64,000 bases of DNA from Ruminococcus flavefaciens (GCF_900119075.1 NZ_FPIP01000003.1:186001-250000), one strand, 5' to 3'; positions 42,310 to 50,094 are shown, counted from the stretch's first letter. Notes: generated by a model not told the origin, from the letters alone. Numbers and translations are program-made.

Positions 42310-42428
42310 AAGTTGAGAGTTGAGAATTGAGAGTTGAAAGTTATGGAGTCGCCGTTGGCGACAAGATTTTAATAAAATGAGCGAATAAAACACATTAACT
42401 CTCAACTCTGCACTCTCAACTCTCAACT
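42310..42428. repeat. Family-B element with terminal inverted repeats
   Basis: It starts AGTTGAGAGTTGAGA and ends TCTCAACTCTCAACT, a 15-bp inverted pair, with a GTCGCC...GGCGAC hairpin and AT-rich filler between. This MITE-like form fits a non-autonomous element. It overlaps the last codons of the gene at 42416. Confidence 0.72.
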
Positions 42429-42886
42429 GCGCCAAAGCGCCTAAGCTGTACTGCGGCTATGGCTGCCGTAAGCGCACAGGGCGCTATACTTGGCAGAATT
42501 CTCCGCATATACATATCGCTGACGGGCAGCATGGTGTATTTATCCGTCCAGCCGCTTGAATCGGCGTGGTCTGTGAGCTGCTTCAGCATCACCAGACACA
42601 GGACAAGTCCGCCCAGAGCAAGAATAATTGCCAGAATATTCGGCGTTTTTTTCCTGAAAAGGCACAGAAAAGCTCCGAAAACCATAAGAACTGCGGATAT
42701 TATTAGAAAAACTCCCGTATTTTTCAGCTCTGCGCCGTAGCTTTCTCCGTTATATATGAGACCTGCCCCCGAAAGTGCGGTCATAGCTCCCGAAAACCAT
42801 AAGCTCAGCAGCAAAGTCACGACCTTGCATACCGTCATCAGGGGCGAGCGCCTTTCAGGAAGCTTTTTTGTGTTTTTTTTGCTCAT
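42416..42886 (-). CDS. Membrane protein, 156 aa
   Basis: A Lys/Arg-rich N-terminus (MSKKNTKKLPERRSP) is followed by about four membrane segments (roughly 19-43, 57-77, 84-102, 128-147). I do not recognise the family. The last three codons and the stop (V-E-S-stop, GTTGAGAGTTGA) come from the family-B repeat, so the original C-terminus was probably replaced when the repeat inserted. Confidence 0.7.
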   Translation of the reverse strand: MSKKNTKKLPERRSPLMTVCKVVTLLLSLWFSGAMTALSGAGLIYNGESYGAELKNTGVFLIISAVLMVFGAFLCLFRKKTPNILAIILALGGLVLCLVMLKQLTDHADSSGWTDKYTMLPVSDMYMRRILPSIAPCALTAAIAAVQLRRFGAVES

Positions 42887-42986
42887 TTTTTACTCCCTAT
42901 GTAGTTTTCGGCTGTGTGGAATTCACATCTATAAAAGCACTCAGCCGAAGCATAATAATTATTGCTCCCGTATTTGCGGAGCAATA

Positions 42987-43000
42987 TGTTCCACGGAACA
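42987..43000. promoter_or_regulatory. Palindrome TGTTCCACGGAACA before spoIVB
   Basis: A perfect 14-bp palindrome lies 16 bp before the spoIVB start, after an ATTGCTCC/GGAGCAAT hairpin (42961-42985). It resembles the bacterial centromere site parS (TGTTtCACGTGAAACA) with the central GT missing. The role is unknown. Confidence 0.4.
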
Positions 43001-43015
43001 GGAAAGGATAACAAA

Positions 43016-44239
43016 ATGTTTTTTAAAAGAAAAATTGTAAGATCTGCTGCAACGCTATTATTTGCAGCTTTTGTGGGATTATTCGGAACAGCAGGCTATT
43101 ATTCCGCACAACTGCCTGCGGTGATAAGCGCTTCGTCGGCAGATGACCTGAAAATAGCGTCTTTTCCGCAGCTCAGCTGCTCTGCTGCGCCTGAGCTCGC
43201 CATACCTGCCGCAGGTACCTGCTCAGACGGGGAGCAGGTGACTTTTTCGCTTTTCGGCGCTATCCCCGTCAAAAATGTTGAAGTCCGAAAAACAGAAGCT
43301 CCCGTTTTAGCTGTGGGAGGGCGTCCCTTCGGCATAAAGCTGCTCATGGAGGGCGTCATGGTCACAGGACTTGGCGACGTGGAGTGTCAGGATGGCTCGC
43401 TGACCTGTCCTGCCGAGGACGCAGGCTTGCAAAAGGGAGATATAATACGTCTTGCAGACGGCGAGATACTCACCTCAAACGACCAGTTACAGCAGAAAAT
43501 AGCCGATTCTGGCGGAAACGTCCTTGAACTTTCGGTGCGCCGCGGCGATGAGGATATAGCCATGGAGCTCCAGCCCGTGCTCTCGCGCAGAAGCGGCGGC
43601 TGGAAAGGCGGTATGTGGGTCCGTGACAGCATAGCAGGAATTGGTACGATGACTTTTTTTGACACGAAAACAGGCTGTTTTGCAGGACTTGGACACCCTA
43701 TCTGCGATTCCGATACGGGCGGAGTAGTTCCTGTTCACAGCGGTGAGGCTGTGCCTGTGGAAATTACCGAGGTAAAGCGGGGCGCCCGCGGATTGGCAGG
43801 GGAGCTTCGGGGCAAATTCGCCATGTCTGACAGCTTCGGCGTTCTTGAACGGAACAAGCCCAGCGGTATCTACGGGCGGCTCAATAGCGAGGCTCTTGCG
43901 GAGATGACCGCGGACTGCGAGGAGTTCCCCATGGCTTTCCGTCAGGAGATAACCGAGGGCGAAGCCGAGATATACACCACAGTTTCGGGAAATACTCCCG
44001 AGAGGTATTCTGCCGAGATAGTCAGTGTTGACTACAGCAGCGGCACAAGCTCGAAAAACATGGTGATACGCATAACCGACAGGCGGCTTCTTGACGCGGC
44101 AGGAGGCATAGTTCAGGGCATGAGCGGCAGTCCTATAATCCAGAACGGCAAGCTCATAGGTGCGGTAACTCATGTTTTTGTGGGCGAGCCAGCAAAGGGA
44201 TACGGTATTTTTGCGGAAAATATGGCTTCTGAGCTGTAA
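43016..44239 (+). CDS. spoIVB: SpoIVB-type S55 serine peptidase
   Basis: 407 aa from the ATG at 43016 (GGAAAGGA upstream; the longer frame to 42962 lacks a site). An N-terminal membrane anchor (residues 8-30), a PDZ domain (GVMVTGLGDVEC...AGLQKGDIIRLADGEIL) and the S55 domain with GLGHPICDSDTGG (His) and QGMSGSPIIQNGKLIGAVTH (Ser). In Bacillus it is secreted by the forespore and triggers sigma-K activation through SpoIVFA. It normally precedes spo0A; here HPr follows on the other strand. Its presence argues for a spore-forming ancestry. Confidence 0.92.
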   Translation: MFFKRKIVRSAATLLFAAFVGLFGTAGYYSAQLPAVISASSADDLKIASFPQLSCSAAPELAIPAAGTCSDGEQVTFSLFGAIPVKNVEVRKTEAPVLAVGGRPFGIKLLMEGVMVTGLGDVECQDGSLTCPAEDAGLQKGDIIRLADGEILTSNDQLQQKIADSGGNVLELSVRRGDEDIAMELQPVLSRRSGGWKGGMWVRDSIAGIGTMTFFDTKTGCFAGLGHPICDSDTGGVVPVHSGEAVPVEITEVKRGARGLAGELRGKFAMSDSFGVLERNKPSGIYGRLNSEALAEMTADCEEFPMAFRQEITEGEAEIYTTVSGNTPERYSAEIVSVDYSSGTSSKNMVIRITDRRLLDAAGGIVQGMSGSPIIQNGKLIGAVTHVFVGEPAKGYGIFAENMASEL

Positions 44240-44249
44240 AAAAATAAAT

Positions 44250-44282
44250 GGGCGTTACTTTTGGTAACGCCCCGAGTTTTTT
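44250..44282. terminator. Bidirectional terminator between spoIVB and ptsH
   Basis: GGGCGTTAC and GTAACGCCC form a 9-bp stem with a 5-nt loop, followed by T residues on the plus strand and a run of T on the minus strand. It serves both convergent genes. Confidence 0.85.
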
Positions 44283-44288
44283 GTCTGA

Positions 44289-44561
44289 TTATCTATTTTC
44301 CTCGCTGAAACCGCTGTCAACAAGCTCGATAAGAGCATCAACTGCAGCCTTTTCATCAGCGCCGTCAGCGATAACCTTAACGTTTGTACCGCCAACAATA
44401 CCGAGCGAAAGAATGCCAAGCAGACTCTTTGCATTTACTCTGCGCTCTTCCTTTTCGATCCAGATCGATGACTTGAACTCGTTAGCCTTCTGAATAAAGA
44501 AGGTTGCGGGTCTTGCGTGAAGTCCAACCTGATTCTTTACCATTACTTCTCTGACAAACAT
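44289..44561 (-). CDS. ptsH: HPr family phosphocarrier protein
   Basis: 90 aa from the ATG at 44561 (AGGAGAG upstream). The phospho-acceptor histidine is in KNQVGLHARPATFF (His15 type), and the regulatory serine is in NAKSLLGILSLGI (Ser46 type), so both sugar-PTS transfer and HPr-kinase signalling are possible, unlike Crh, which lacks the histidine. Enzyme I and HPr kinase are not in the window. A perfect promoter lies about 95 bp upstream. Confidence 0.93.
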   Translation of the reverse strand: MFVREVMVKNQVGLHARPATFFIQKANEFKSSIWIEKEERRVNAKSLLGILSLGIVGGTNVKVIADGADEKAAVDALIELVDSGFSEENR

Positions 44562-44653
44562 AAACAACTCTCCTATTCTCGTAAGTTACAGTCTCTCTAA
44601 TTCTTTTTAAGGACTGTGTTGCCGTTTGCAAATTTGTTTCACTTGCTGATTTT

Positions 44654-44682
44654 ATTATACAGTCTATTTTTTGCTTAGTCAA
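44654..44682 (-). promoter_or_regulatory. Promoter of ptsH
   Basis: TTGACT (44682-44677) and TATAAT (44659-44654) on the minus strand with a 17-bp spacer. The leader to the ATG is about 90 nt with no obvious structure. Confidence 0.8.
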
Positions 44683-44883
44683 CGGATTTTTATGATTAAA
44701 AGTCATGTTTCCGCTAAATTCTACATTTAGATTAAATGTGAATGAAATTTTATCAACTTGCTTGTTTATTATCACTACAAAAAATTGTTGATAGTGATTG
44801 TTGAAAGTGCATATTTATCAACATGATATTATGGTATTTTTTTCTAAAGGGAGAATGCTTTTTTGTCTATACAGCCAGTTATG

Positions 44884-44924
44884 TGTGGAACACTTTGTGG
44901 AACAATGGCATTTTTTGTGGAACA
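44884..44924. repeat. Three direct repeats TGTGGAACA upstream of ptsH
   Basis: Exact nonamers at 44884-44892, 44896-44904 and 44916-44924 (12- and 20-bp steps, one and about two helical turns). Read on the ptsH strand they are TGTTCCACA, which matches half of the palindrome at 42987. They lie about 200 bp upstream of the ptsH promoter, beside the trmD 3' end, in an AT-rich gap (44683-44941) with nothing else visible. Confidence 0.5.
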
Positions 44925-44941
44925 AATTGTTGAGGAATTGG

Positions 44942-45640
44942 TCAGCCAATTTTTCCGTTATATTTTTCCAGAAGGTCAGGTCGGCGCTCCTCTGTGAGCT
45001 TCAGGCTCTGCTCGTGACGCCATGTTTCGATGTTCTTGTGATGTCCCGTAAGGAGCACGGGCGGAACCGCCTCGCCCTCCCATATTTCGGGGCGTGTGTA
45101 CTGAGGATACTCTAAAAGTCCGCTGTAAATGCTCTCGTCGGTGAAGCAGACCTCGTCGGAGAGTACTCCATCGCACATACGGGCGACAGTATCGGCAACT
45201 ACCATTGCAGGGAGCTCGCCCCCTGTGAGTACATAATCGCCAATGGATATCTCCTCGTCTACGATCTTGTCGATAACACGCTGGTCTACGCCCTCATAGT
45301 GACCGCAGAGAATGAGGATATTGTCCATTTTTGACAGCTCAATGGCTTTCTGCTGGTCAAATATCCTGCCTTTGGGAGACATATATATAGTATGGGGCTT
45401 TGCGCCGAGGTCTTCGCAGACTGCCTTGTAGCAGTTGTAAATGGGCTCGCACTGCATTACCATGCCCATTCCGCCGCCGTAGGGCGTATCGTCAACGCGG
45501 CGGTGCTTATCCTGAGTATATTCCCGTATCTGACGGCAGTGAAGGCTTATTTTTCCTGCCTTGCGGGCTCTGCCGATAATGCTCTCGCCGAGGACGGCTT
45601 CACACATTTCGGGGAACAGTGTGGCTATTTCAATATGCAT
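44942..45640 (-). CDS. trmD: tRNA (guanine-N1)-methyltransferase
   Basis: 232 aa. It methylates G37 of tRNAs with SAM, in a trefoil-knot SPOUT fold, and prevents frameshifting. IATLFPEMCEAVLGESIIGRA, DDTPYGGGMGMVM, LCGHYEGVDQRVID, SIGDYVLTGGELPAMV and EYPQYTRPEIWEG cover the active site. AAGGAG precedes the ATG. rimM is upstream but two membrane-protein genes lie in between. Confidence 0.97.
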   Translation of the reverse strand: MHIEIATLFPEMCEAVLGESIIGRARKAGKISLHCRQIREYTQDKHRRVDDTPYGGGMGMVMQCEPIYNCYKAVCEDLGAKPHTIYMSPKGRIFDQQKAIELSKMDNILILCGHYEGVDQRVIDKIVDEEISIGDYVLTGGELPAMVVADTVARMCDGVLSDEVCFTDESIYSGLLEYPQYTRPEIWEGEAVPPVLLTGHHKNIETWRHEQSLKLTEERRPDLLEKYNGKIG

Positions 45641-45659
45641 ATTTATGCTCCTTTATGAT

Positions 45660-45687
45660 TTGAGACCGCATGAAGCGGTCTCGGATA
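45660..45687 (-). terminator. Hairpin between the 239-aa gene and trmD
   Basis: GAGACCGC and GCGGTCTC form an 8-bp stem with no T-run, so it is more likely a processing or attenuation hairpin than a full terminator. Confidence 0.4.
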
Positions 45688-45690
45688 TTA

Positions 45691-46410
45691 TTATGTAAGC
45701 TTGATACTGTTTGCGATCGCCAGTATCTCATTTGTATCTGTGACCTTTATGCCGATGTGGTATTTGGTCTTTTTATCGCGCTCGGGGTAGATGTCGATGA
45801 ATGCCATGTTGTAGTCTGACACCTTTTCGATGTGGAGACAGCCGCGGAAGCCTACTCCGTCAACGGAATAGTATACTTTCGGATTGTTTTCGCCGAAATA
45901 TGCTTCGTTTTTCTCCTTCATCATAAGATAGAAGGTCTTGGAGTTCTTGAAGTCGTGGATATCGAAATCCTCCATAGTAAGGGACATTTTCAGCTTTGTG
46001 AACTCATAGCCGTTCTCGGGAGTGGTCTTTTCCACAGCCTTGCAGTAACGGTCGAGAGCTTCCTTGGAAATGCCCGTTCTGTCGAGAAAATCGTCGCTTT
46101 CGCTTATACTCAGCTCGTTTATGATGATATAGTGGGTATCGTCGCCGTTTTGCCATTTTGCCTCGGACTTGTCGTCGGTGCGCATGGGCTTCATATCGTT
46201 CCACGCGGTAAGGCGCAGACCGAAGTTTGAATAGTCGGCGCATTCCTCTGGCAGAGGCGGCAGATCATCGGGAATGGTCTCCCAGATACTGTCGGTAAGC
46301 TGTAATTCGTGGGTGCACTTGTATTTATACGGTATGCCGGGGAAGAAGTAAGCGCAGACGCCTGCTGCGGCGATTATGAGCAAAAACAGTATGCCGAAGA
46401 ATTTTTTCAT
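45691..46410 (-). CDS. Membrane-anchored extracytoplasmic protein, 239 aa
   Basis: An N-terminal membrane anchor (MKKFFGILFLLIIAAAGVCAYFF) is followed by a soluble outer domain with no known motif. The segment LFLLIIAAAGVC could be read as a lipobox, but a plain anchor fits as well. The domain is rich in Asp, Lys and Tyr. AAGGAGG precedes the ATG. It lies between the rimM-linked membrane gene and trmD. Function unknown. Confidence 0.75.
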   Translation of the reverse strand: MKKFFGILFLLIIAAAGVCAYFFPGIPYKYKCTHELQLTDSIWETIPDDLPPLPEECADYSNFGLRLTAWNDMKPMRTDDKSEAKWQNGDDTHYIIINELSISESDDFLDRTGISKEALDRYCKAVEKTTPENGYEFTKLKMSLTMEDFDIHDFKNSKTFYLMMKEKNEAYFGENNPKVYYSVDGVGFRGCLHIEKVSDYNMAFIDIYPERDKKTKYHIGIKVTDTNEILAIANSIKLT

Positions 46411-46461
46411 GGTTGGGTGCCTCCTTTTGGCGTATTTACGCCGAATTTTCTTTTGTTCTTT

Positions 46462-47046
46462 TTATTTTTCTATCTCTTTTTTATGCATAAGGTGTATGCC
46501 GATGTGTCCGATCCCAAGTATGAGAGACGCCGCAGTAAGAAAGACGCTGCGGGCGTATACTCCGAGGAGAAATACCGCAAATACAGGCAGTGAAGCGCCT
46601 GCCAGCGGAAAGCCGCAGTAATCCGAGTACATATCTCCGAGGGTGCGGCTGCTTCGGAAATATTTTATCCAGTAGAGCTCATACATTATCATAAGTATGA
46701 GTGCGAGTATAAGATAGCCCAGTCGGGGCGAAACGGCAAAGCGGTCAAGTCGGCGGTCGATAAGTACGAATACCGACACAAGGACTTCGCCTGTGCGTTC
46801 AAGACCGAGGAGAAGCTTGTTCTCGTGCTTTGCGGACTCCTCATAGCCTGTGGGCTGATTTTTGCTCCATATGATATTGGGGATAAACAGCATGAGCAGG
46901 AAAACTATCCCTGTTACCGATACGCCCCATTTCGGGAGCTGTAGCCAGCCTTTCAGCGGTTCTGCGCTGGTCATTGCCGACCATGCGGCAATTGCCGCAA
47001 AAGCCGCAGTAAGAGCTCCGACAGCTATTATATTGCTCTTTTTCAT
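46462..47046 (-). CDS. Polytopic membrane protein, 194 aa
   Basis: The ATG at 47046 lies 1 nt after the rimM stop codon, so translation is probably coupled; there is no strong separate site. About five membrane segments are visible (roughly 5-25, 40-57, 105-122, 143-160, 162-180). IWSKNQPTGY and ENKLLLGLERTGEVLVS are loop segments seen in uncharacterised Firmicute membrane proteins; I do not recognise a named family. Confidence 0.75.
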   Translation of the reverse strand: MKKSNIIAVGALTAAFAAIAAWSAMTSAEPLKGWLQLPKWGVSVTGIVFLLMLFIPNIIWSKNQPTGYEESAKHENKLLLGLERTGEVLVSVFVLIDRRLDRFAVSPRLGYLILALILMIMYELYWIKYFRSSRTLGDMYSDYCGFPLAGASLPVFAVFLLGVYARSVFLTAASLILGIGHIGIHLMHKKEIEK

Positions 47047-47047
47047 T

Positions 47048-47551
47048 TCAGTCGAAAAGTCCGTCAAGAGGACGGATAGTCATTACTCCGCCGTCAACGT
47101 CCGTAGAGACCACAACGTCTGCGATAGCAGGGACGAGATATTCCTTATCGTCGCCCTTTATGACGTAAACGTCGTTTGCGCCTGTCTGCATAACGTCGGC
47201 TATCTTGCCGTAAACGGTGTCGTTGTCTGCGTCGCGGACTTCAAGACCTATGAGGTCCTGTATGAAATAGGTGCCCTCGTCAAGTTCGAGGTCGTCGCGG
47301 TGCATATAGAGCACTTTGTTGCGGAGCTTCTCCGCCGCTTCGGGAGTGTCGATTCCCTCTATCTTTGCAATAACTGTATTCTTGAACACTCGGGAGCGCT
47401 CAATGAACACTTCCTCGTGGTTCTTTCCTATGAACAGCCTGTCGAACTCCGCAAGAAGCTCGGGACTGTCGGTATAGGGCATTATTTTCACCTCGCCGCG
47501 GATACCGTGGGTGGTGACTATCTTGCCTGCTTCGAGATATTCTTTTTTCAT
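47048..47551 (-). CDS. rimM: 16S rRNA-processing protein RimM
   Basis: 167 aa. It binds S19 and helps mature the 30S head. N-terminal KIVTTHGIRGEVKIMPYTDSPELLAEFDRLFIG and the C-terminal PRC-barrel (GTYFIQDLIGLEVRDADNDTVYG, KEYLVPAIADVVVSTDVDGGVMTIRPLDGL) are typical. The ribosome binding site (CAGG) is modest. Upstream partners rpsP and the KH protein are not adjacent. Confidence 0.96.
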   Translation of the reverse strand: MKKEYLEAGKIVTTHGIRGEVKIMPYTDSPELLAEFDRLFIGKNHEEVFIERSRVFKNTVIAKIEGIDTPEAAEKLRNKVLYMHRDDLELDEGTYFIQDLIGLEVRDADNDTVYGKIADVMQTGANDVYVIKGDDKEYLVPAIADVVVSTDVDGGVMTIRPLDGLFD

Positions 47552-47578
47552 TTTATTATTTACCTGTTTGATGTTTCA

Positions 47579-47743
47579 TTGTGGGGGCGGCGGAACGCCG
47601 CCCGACAATAATATTTGTATCCTGCGGGCGCCCCTACATGGCGTAATTTATACAAAGCGCCGTAAGCGATGTACAATTAACAAATTTAGTAATAGTGAGC
47701 GAACTGGCTCAGCTCGCGTGGCAAGGGTGCGCAGGCTCTGCGC
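47579..47743. repeat. Family-A and family-C repeats between rimM and the second XRE gene
   Basis: 47579-47639 is family A (GGGCGGCGGAACGCCGCCCG and GCGGGCGCCCCTACA). From 47645 to 47743 is a family-C copy: TACAAAGCGCCGTAAGCGATGTACA, AATAGTGAGCGA, GGCAAGGGTGC and a short hairpin ending at the stop codon of the XRE gene. Confidence 0.7.
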
Positions 47744-48349
47744 TTAATGAGTTAATCTGCGCTTGCAGTATGAACGTTTGCCGCACTTGGGGCAGGTGAG
47801 CTTTCTCTTTGTGAGAGTATGAATGCCGAAAACATAGCTCTTTGCAGACGGTACGAAGCGTGTTCCGCAGTGCCTGCACTCATAAGTGCCTGCGCTCAGA
47901 TCCGCCATGCAGGCAACAGCGATACCGCCTGCCATAACGATCACGGCTATTGCGATAAGCAGAATCCTCTGCCATGTTTCCATTTTCAGTGTGCCTGCCA
48001 CTAATATGATCGTAACGCTTGCAAGTACTGCGATAGCGGCTGAAATAGCCGAAATGATTATTTTTCTTATGCTTTCCTCTTTTTCACGCATGATATTCAT
48101 AATATTTTCCTCCGCTTTCTTCTTGTAGTCCTCGTCGGGGATACGCTCGCCCGTGAGGAGCTCGTTTACATTGATACCTAACTTTTCACAGAGGGGGAGC
48201 ATAAGGGACACCTCGGGCATACCCTTGCCTGTCTCCCACTTGGAAACTGTCTTATCACTGATAAGGAGTTCTTCGCCAAGCTGTTTCTGTGTAAGTCCTT
48301 TTTCTTTTCTCATCTGAGAGATGAATCTGCCGATCTTTACCTGATCCAT
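47744..48349 (-). CDS. Membrane-anchored XRE regulator with a zinc-ribbon tail
   Basis: 201 aa, starting MDQVKIG after AAAGGAGG. Residues 1-65 are an XRE helix-turn-helix (LTQKQLGEELLISDKTVSKWETG) closely related to that of the regulator at 4634. A charged helix leads to two membrane segments (about 95-118 and 125-147), then a C-terminal CxxC/CxxC zinc ribbon (CRHCGTRF and CPKCGKRSYC). Topology would keep both the DNA-binding and zinc ends in the cytosol. The candidate operator at 48437-48451 suggests autoregulation. Confidence 0.82.
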   Translation of the reverse strand: MDQVKIGRFISQMRKEKGLTQKQLGEELLISDKTVSKWETGKGMPEVSLMLPLCEKLGINVNELLTGERIPDEDYKKKAEENIMNIMREKEESIRKIIISAISAAIAVLASVTIILVAGTLKMETWQRILLIAIAVIVMAGGIAVACMADLSAGTYECRHCGTRFVPSAKSYVFGIHTLTKRKLTCPKCGKRSYCKRRLTH

Positions 48350-48436
48350 TCATGTGTCCTCCTTTCTGAGAAAAGTGTATCATGCTGCGGAGAAAAAGTA
48401 CACCCATGAGCCGTAGAATTACGGTATCAAGCGGAG

Positions 48437-48451
48437 TCTACGCTTCGTAGA
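48437..48451. promoter_or_regulatory. Candidate operator TCTACG-AAG-CGTAGA
   Basis: The same 6+3+6 palindrome as at 4554-4568. On the minus strand it lies about 90 bp before the XRE start. A second imperfect site, CCGTAATTCTACGG, follows it, and a possible promoter TGTACT-N17-TACACT lies further downstream. Confidence 0.6.
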
Positions 48452-48491
48452 GTGCGATTTCAAGCCATTTGCCGATGACCTGTAATGGTAT

Positions 48492-48595
48492 AATTGGTAC
48501 AAAGTGCCGTAAGCGATGTACAAGTAACCGATTTAATAATAGTGAGCGAGTTTACGAGCGACATCGGGGCAAGGGTGCAGCGTCACGCTGCTTAG
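48492..48595. repeat. Family-C repeat at the end of purB
   Basis: TACAAAGTGCCGTAAGCGATGTACA, AATAGTGAGCGA, GGCAAGGGTGC and a GCAGCG/CGCTGC hairpin. It matches the 47645-47743 copy segment by segment and, like it, abuts a stop codon of a minus-strand gene. Confidence 0.7.
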
Positions 48596-50031
48596 TTCTT
48601 CATTTCAAAGCTTTCGCCGAGGATATCCTTGTTAGCTTCGAGGATAGGATTGATGCACTCTGCAAGGAACTCGTCAACCTGCTGTGAGCTTCTGCCTGTA
48701 TAGTTCTCGGGCTTGAGAACAGCGTCCAGCTCTTCCTTTGTTACCATGAACATGGGGTCAGCTTCAATGAGCTCGCAGAGATTGTTGTCCAGACCGCGGA
48801 CCTTAACGTTTGCGCCTGCCTCCATGGAGTAGTCCATGATACGGTCGTGGAGCTCCTGACGGTTTCCGCCCTTCTTTACAGCGTCCATCATGATGTTCTC
48901 GCTTGCCATGAAGGGGAGCTCTGCCATAACGCGGCGGCGTATCATTTCGGGATATACCACGATGCCGTTTGTAACGTTCATCATGATGTTGAGGATAGCA
49001 TCAACGCCGAGGAATGCCTCTGCTACGCTGATACGCTTGTTAGCGGAGTCGTCCAGAGTTCTCTCGAACCACTGTGTGCCTGCTGTGAATGCAGGGTTAA
49101 GGCTGTCTATCATTACGTAACGTGCGAGGGAAGTGATTCTCTCACAGCGCATAGGATTGCGCTTGTAAGCCATTGCAGAAGAGCCTATCTGCTTCTTCTC
49201 TCTTGGCTCCTCCATTTCCTTGAAGGACTGGAGAATACGCATATCGTTGGAGAATTTGCTTGCGGACTGTGCGATATCGCTGAGGAGCTCCAGCACCTTT
49301 GAGTCCACCTTACGTGAGTAGGTCTGACCTGATACGGGAACTACAGCGTCAAAGCCCATTTCCTCTGCTATCATCTGCTCAAGCTTCTTTATCTTGTCAG
49401 TGTCGCCCTCGAAAAGCTCCATGAATGAAGCCTGTGTGCCTGTTGTGCCCTTTGAGCCCAGAAGCTTCAGTGTGGACATACGGTATTCAAGGTCGTTGAA
49501 GTCCATGAGGAGCTCGTTGAGCCAGAGTGTAGCTCTCTTGCCCACGGTTGTGAGCTGTGCAGGCTGAAGATGTGTATAAGCAAGGCAGGGGAGGTTCTTG
49601 TACTCGTCTGCGAACTTTGCAAGGTTGTTCATGACGTTTATGAGCTTTCTGCGGACTATCTTAAGAGCGTCGCGCATGATGATAACGTCTGTATTATCGC
49701 CTACATAGCAGGAAGTAGCTCCGAGGTGGATTATGCCTGCGGCGTCGGGACAAGCCTGTCCGTATGTGAAAACGTGAGCCATAACATCGTGACGGGTTAT
49801 CTTTTCGCGCTCTGCTGCCATTTCGTAGTCAATGTCGTTTATATGCTCCTCCAGCTGCTTGACCTGTGCCTCTGTAACAGGAAGACCGAGCTTCATTTCG
49901 GCTCTTGCGAGAGCCACCCAGAGTTTTCTCCATGTAGTGAACTTTTTATCCGCAGAGAAAATATACTGCATTTCCTCGCTTGCATAACGTGTGCAGAATG
50001 GGCTTTCATAGCTGTTGATATTACCGCTCAT
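48592..50031 (-). CDS. purB: Adenylosuccinate lyase
   Basis: 479 aa, fumarase/aspartase superfamily. It splits adenylosuccinate and SAICAR, two steps of purine synthesis. The signature GSSAMAYKRNPMRCE holds the catalytic serine loop; TRHDVMAHVFTYG-type ITRHDVMAHVFTYG and GATSCYVGDN and TLQPAQ-like THLQPAQLTT carry the histidines. It has its own perfect promoter and is not in a pur operon here. Confidence 0.96.
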   Translation of the reverse strand: MSGNINSYESPFCTRYASEEMQYIFSADKKFTTWRKLWVALARAEMKLGLPVTEAQVKQLEEHINDIDYEMAAEREKITRHDVMAHVFTYGQACPDAAGIIHLGATSCYVGDNTDVIIMRDALKIVRRKLINVMNNLAKFADEYKNLPCLAYTHLQPAQLTTVGKRATLWLNELLMDFNDLEYRMSTLKLLGSKGTTGTQASFMELFEGDTDKIKKLEQMIAEEMGFDAVVPVSGQTYSRKVDSKVLELLSDIAQSASKFSNDMRILQSFKEMEEPREKKQIGSSAMAYKRNPMRCERITSLARYVMIDSLNPAFTAGTQWFERTLDDSANKRISVAEAFLGVDAILNIMMNVTNGIVVYPEMIRRRVMAELPFMASENIMMDAVKKGGNRQELHDRIMDYSMEAGANVKVRGLDNNLCELIEADPMFMVTKEELDAVLKPENYTGRSSQQVDEFLAECINPILEANKDILGESFEMKN

Positions 50032-50094
50032 TTGAAATTTACTCCTTTAAAATAAAAATTATACTGCGCATTCAGCGCAAAGGATATCAAATTT

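Noticed and set aside
42987..43000. A true parS site
   Set aside because: The palindrome lacks the central GT of parS, and no parA/parB lies in the window; kept only as a weak observation.
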